Shown here: piece after piece, positions 61,386 through 64,000 of the stretch
How positions within the stretch are numbered: position 1 is the stretch's first letter
Layout of the letters: each line of letters opens with the position of its first letter
From: an uncultured Collinsella sp.
GTDB lineage: Bacteria; Actinomycetota; Coriobacteriia; Coriobacteriales; Coriobacteriaceae
Direction of reading: 5' to 3'
Length of the DNA stretch: 64,000 nucleotides
Assembly: GCA_900541875.1 (NCBI GenBank)
Contig: UQLF01000001.1
Span: forward strand, 62,001-126,000
Position numbers and translations under genes: made by a program
The notes under the pieces: generated by a model
Database searches by the model: none
What the model was told of the DNA's origin: nothing
The model's input: the letters and a program-made list of their open reading frames with translations, nothing else

Positions 61386-64000
61386 CTACAGCAGCTCGCC
61401 GTGGCGGGCAATGTAGCGGCGCTTTGCCAGCTGGGTGAGCGCGATATAGGCGGTAACGATGCCAATGAGCAGCCCAAAAAAGCTCGTGGGCAGCGGCATG
61501 AGGCCGAGCGCATCGGCGATGGGGCTTGCCGGCAGCCAGGTGACGAGCGCCAGGCCCAGCACGGTAAGAACGCACAATGCGGGCGCGGCGTGGTCGCGCG
61601 GGCTCGGCAGATTCGGGGAGCGCAACATGTGGACCACGAGTGTCTGCGACCACATGGACTCGACAAACCAGCCGCTCTGGAAGAGCGCAGCAAAGGTCGC
61701 CATACCCGCGACGTCGCCCGCGGCGGCAAGCTCGGACCAGCTTGCGTCCACGGCGGCGGGGCACACGACAAAGAAGAGCGCGGCGAAGGTCACGATGTCA
61801 AACAGCGAGCTCACGGGGCCCAGCTCGAGCATAAAGCCCTTGATGGACGCGGCGTCCCAGGCACGCGGGCGGGCAGTCCAGGCGTCATCGACGGTGTCCC
61901 ACGGCAGTGCGATGCACACGATCTCGTAGACCAGCGACAGCAGTACCAGCTGCAGGGCGCTCATGGGCAAAAACGGCAAGAACAGGCTCGCGACGGTCAC
62001 GGACAGCACATTGCCAAAGTTGGAGCTCACCGTGGTCTTGAGGTACTTGAGCAGGTTGCCGTAAGTGCGGCGGCCTTCGATGATGCCGCGCTCGAGCACG
62101 CCCAGGTCCTTCTGAAGCAAGATGATATCGGCGGATTCCTTGGCAATATCGACGGCCGAATCGACCGAGATGCCGCAATCGCTCGCACGCATGGCGGCGG
62201 CGTCGTTGATGCCGTCGCCCATAAAGCCCACGGTGTGGCCGAGCATCTCGCGCATGACACGTACCAGGCGCGCCTTCTGCAGCGGCGAGAGCTTGGCGAA
62301 GAGGTGGGTTTTCTCGGCGCGCTTGGCAAGTTCGGCGTCATCGAGCGCATCGATCTCGGAGCCGAGCAAGACGTTGCTCGCATCGATACCAATCTGCTCG
62401 CAGACGGTGGCGGCGACGCGGTCGTTGTCGCCGGTTAGGACCTTGACCGCCACGCCCTTGGCCTCGAGGGTGGCGACGGCGCCCGCGGCACTTGCTTTGG
62501 GCGGATCGAGGAAGGCCAAAAAGCCCATCAGCACCATGTCGCACTCGTCGGCGATGCCAAACTCGCCCACGCAGCGCGGATTGGTCTTCTGCGCCACGGC
62601 AATTACGCGTAGGCCCTCGGCGTTAAGTCCGGCGATCTGCTTGCGAATCTGGGCGAGCTTCTCGTCGGTGAGCGGCTGAGCGATGCCATCGATCTCGACA
62701 AAGGAGCAGATCTCGAGCATTTCCTCGGCAGCGCCCTTGGTAACCATCTGGGTTTTGCCTTGGGCGTCGGCGACAACTACGCTCAGGCGACGGCGCGAGA
62801 AATCGAAGGGAACCTCGTCGACCTTGGTGTAGCGGTCGCGCAGGCTCTGGCCCAGCATGGAATCGGGTGCGACGGTCGAGGGCGTCACATCGGCACGGTC
62901 GATTACGGCCAGGTCGATAAGATTTTTGAGGCCGGTCTGGAAGAAGCTGTTCAAAAACGCATGGCGCAGCACGCGCGCGTCCTCGTTGCCATCGGTGTTG
63001 AGGTAGCGCTCGAGCACGATGCGGTCTTCGGTGAGGGTGCCGGTCTTGTCGCAGCACAGGACGTCCATCGCTCCGAGGTTTTGAATCGCCGGCAGCTCCT
63101 TGATGATAACCTGGCGACGGGCGAGGTCCTTGGCGCCCTGCGACAGGCTCGTGGTCACGATGACGGGAAGCATCTGCGGCGTGATGCCCACGGCCACGCT
63201 CGTGGCGAACAGCAGCGCGTCGATGACGTTGCCCTTGGTGGCGGCGTTGATGGCAAAGACGGCCGGCGCCATAACGAGCATCAGGCGCACCAGCAGCATG
63301 GAGACGCTCGAGACGCCGCGGTCAAACGCGCTCTTTTCGCCGCGCCCGTTGAGCATCTTGGCGATGCCGCCCAGGTAGGTGTCCGAGCCGGTGGCAACGA
63401 CAAGCGCCATGGCGGCGCCGTTTTGCACGGAGGTGCCGGTAAAGACGATGTTCTTGCAGGCAGAGAGTGGCAGTGCGGAGCCGTCGGCGCCCTCGACGAC
63501 GGTGACGGCGGTGGTCTTCTCGACGGCCTCGCTCTCGCCGGTGAGTGCGGACTCGATCACAAACAGGTCGCGCGCGGTGATGATGCGGGCATCTGCCGGC
63601 ACCATATCGCCGGCAGAGAGACGGATTACATCGCCGGGGACGAGCTCGTCGAAGGGGATCTCGATGCGCTCGCTGCCGCGCAGGGCGGTGCAAGTGTTGG
63701 AGACCAGGTCCTTGAGGGCCTCGGCCGCATTGCCGCTGCGGGCTTCCTGGATAAACTTCATGCCGCCCGATACCAGCAGCATGGTGCCGATGACGATGAC
63801 CGTGGAGGGGTCGCGCTGCGGTTCGGGCACGGCGAGCACGTCGATGTAGAGCGAGACCAGTGCGAGCGCGGCGAGGATGCCGGCGAAGGGATCGATGAAC
63901 GCGTCGGCGATGCGGCGGGCGAGCGTTTTGGTCGTTGCCTCGATGGTGTTGGGGCCGACGGCGTTCAGGCGCTCAGTTGCCTGCTCGACGGTGAGGCCGT
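61386..64000 (-). CDS. mgtA: magnesium-translocating P-type ATPase, MgtA/MgtB type (5' partial)
   Basis: At least 871 codons, continuing past the right edge. The frame is open through the last 160 bases of the window, so the start lies beyond. It shows the P-type motifs TGES (near the VIESALTGESEAV stretch), DKTGTLT, the nucleotide-binding TGD, and GDGINDAAAMRASDCGISV. Three or four C-terminal membrane helices end with LLIGIVTAYIALTQLAKRRY. The MgtA/B class imports magnesium. It converges on the interrupted regulator. Confidence 0.92.
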   Translation of the reverse strand, partial: GLTVEQATERLNAVGPNTIEATTKTLARRIADAFIDPFAGILAALALVSLYIDVLAVPEPQRDPSTVIVIGTMLLVSGGMKFIQEARSGNAAEALKDLVSNTCTALRGSERIEIPFDELVPGDVIRLSAGDMVPADARIITARDLFVIESALTGESEAVEKTTAVTVVEGADGSALPLSACKNIVFTGTSVQNGAAMALVVATGSDTYLGGIAKMLNGRGEKSAFDRGVSSVSMLLVRLMLVMAPAVFAINAATKGNVIDALLFATSVAVGITPQMLPVIVTTSLSQGAKDLARRQVIIKELPAIQNLGAMDVLCCDKTGTLTEDRIVLERYLNTDGNEDARVLRHAFLNSFFQTGLKNLIDLAVIDRADVTPSTVAPDSMLGQSLRDRYTKVDEVPFDFSRRRLSVVVADAQGKTQMVTKGAAEEMLEICSFVEIDGIAQPLTDEKLAQIRKQIAGLNAEGLRVIAVAQKTNPRCVGEFGIADECDMVLMGFLAFLDPPKASAAGAVATLEAKGVAVKVLTGDNDRVAATVCEQIGIDASNVLLGSEIDALDDAELAKRAEKTHLFAKLSPLQKARLVRVMREMLGHTVGFMGDGINDAAAMRASDCGISVDSAVDIAKESADIILLQKDLGVLERGIIEGRRTYGNLLKYLKTTVSSNFGNVLSVTVASLFLPFLPMSALQLVLLSLVYEIVCIALPWDTVDDAWTARPRAWDAASIKGFMLELGPVSSLFDIVTFAALFFVVCPAAVDASWSELAAAGDVAGMATFAALFQSGWFVESMWSQTLVVHMLRSPNLPSPRDHAAPALCVLTVLGLALVTWLPASPIADALGLMPLPTSFFGLLIGIVTAYIALTQLAKRRYIARHGELL

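Overview
This window looks like chromosomal DNA from an anaerobic, high-GC gut Coriobacteriia, most like Collinsella. I infer this from codon use, from strong GGAGG-type ribosome sites, from an Ech-type energy-converting hydrogenase, from the mix of flavin/iron-sulfur oxidoreductases and LuxR-type regulators, and from many short palindromic intergenic repeats. No tRNA, rRNA, CRISPR array, prophage or complete insertion sequence was recognised. The first gene is cut by the left edge and the last by the right edge.

Layout. 1-9504: a redox block. It holds an FAD flavoprotein, a NuoG/GltD-like iron-sulfur flavoprotein, a NuoF-like iron-sulfur protein and an FMN reductase with a rubredoxin-like tail, all on the plus strand. 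A convergent PucR-type regulator and a divergent Old-Yellow-Enzyme/BaiCD-type reductase follow. 9621-10349: an AT-rich gap and an orphan helix-turn-helix gene. 10636-16247: a five-gene Ech-type [NiFe] hydrogenase operon in which the antiporter-like (NuoL-like) and NuoH-like membrane subunits are fused. 16704-23264: a 2186-residue LPXTG surface adhesin flanked by two copies of a structured repeat. 23663-28959: a two-component system divergent from an ABC-2 exporter. 29089-32477: a MacB/FtsX-type ABC pair.

32714-40993: a DUF362 ferredoxin, a membrane-anchored hydrolase, a TrhA-type protein, a CNNM/CorC protein, a stand-alone domain resembling the cyanophycin synthetase N-terminus, YtxH and PRC-barrel proteins, and a NodB-like protein lacking key metal and catalytic residues. 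41325-44440: an MgtE-like sensor/membrane protein followed by an NRAMP-family carrier with a magnesium-type (NRMT) binding site. 44957-50708: an OatA-like acyltransferase (minus strand), a ribokinase and nucleoside hydrolase salvage pair, luxS and a DUF4867 gene. 50878-54874: a three-gene sensory system. 54985-59282: a minus-strand cluster of a lipoprotein, an SPFH protein, a zinc-ribbon membrane protein and a DUF4428 protein. 59660-61204: a membrane LuxR-type regulator split by one in-frame TGA. 61386-64000: a partial MgtA-type P-type ATPase.

How it works together. The hydrogenase would couple low-potential ferredoxin oxidation to H2 formation and ion pumping. The left-hand redox genes look like an electron-delivery chain feeding flavoprotein reductases. 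Magnesium or divalent-cation handling recurs (CNNM/CorC, MgtE-like, NRMT-like, MgtA). The most interesting leads are the MgtE-like/NRMT pair with its long structured leader, the zinc-ribbon/SPFH cluster, the fused hydrogenase membrane subunit, the degenerate NodB protein, the interrupted regulator, and several families of palindromic repeats, one with stems that covary between copies.
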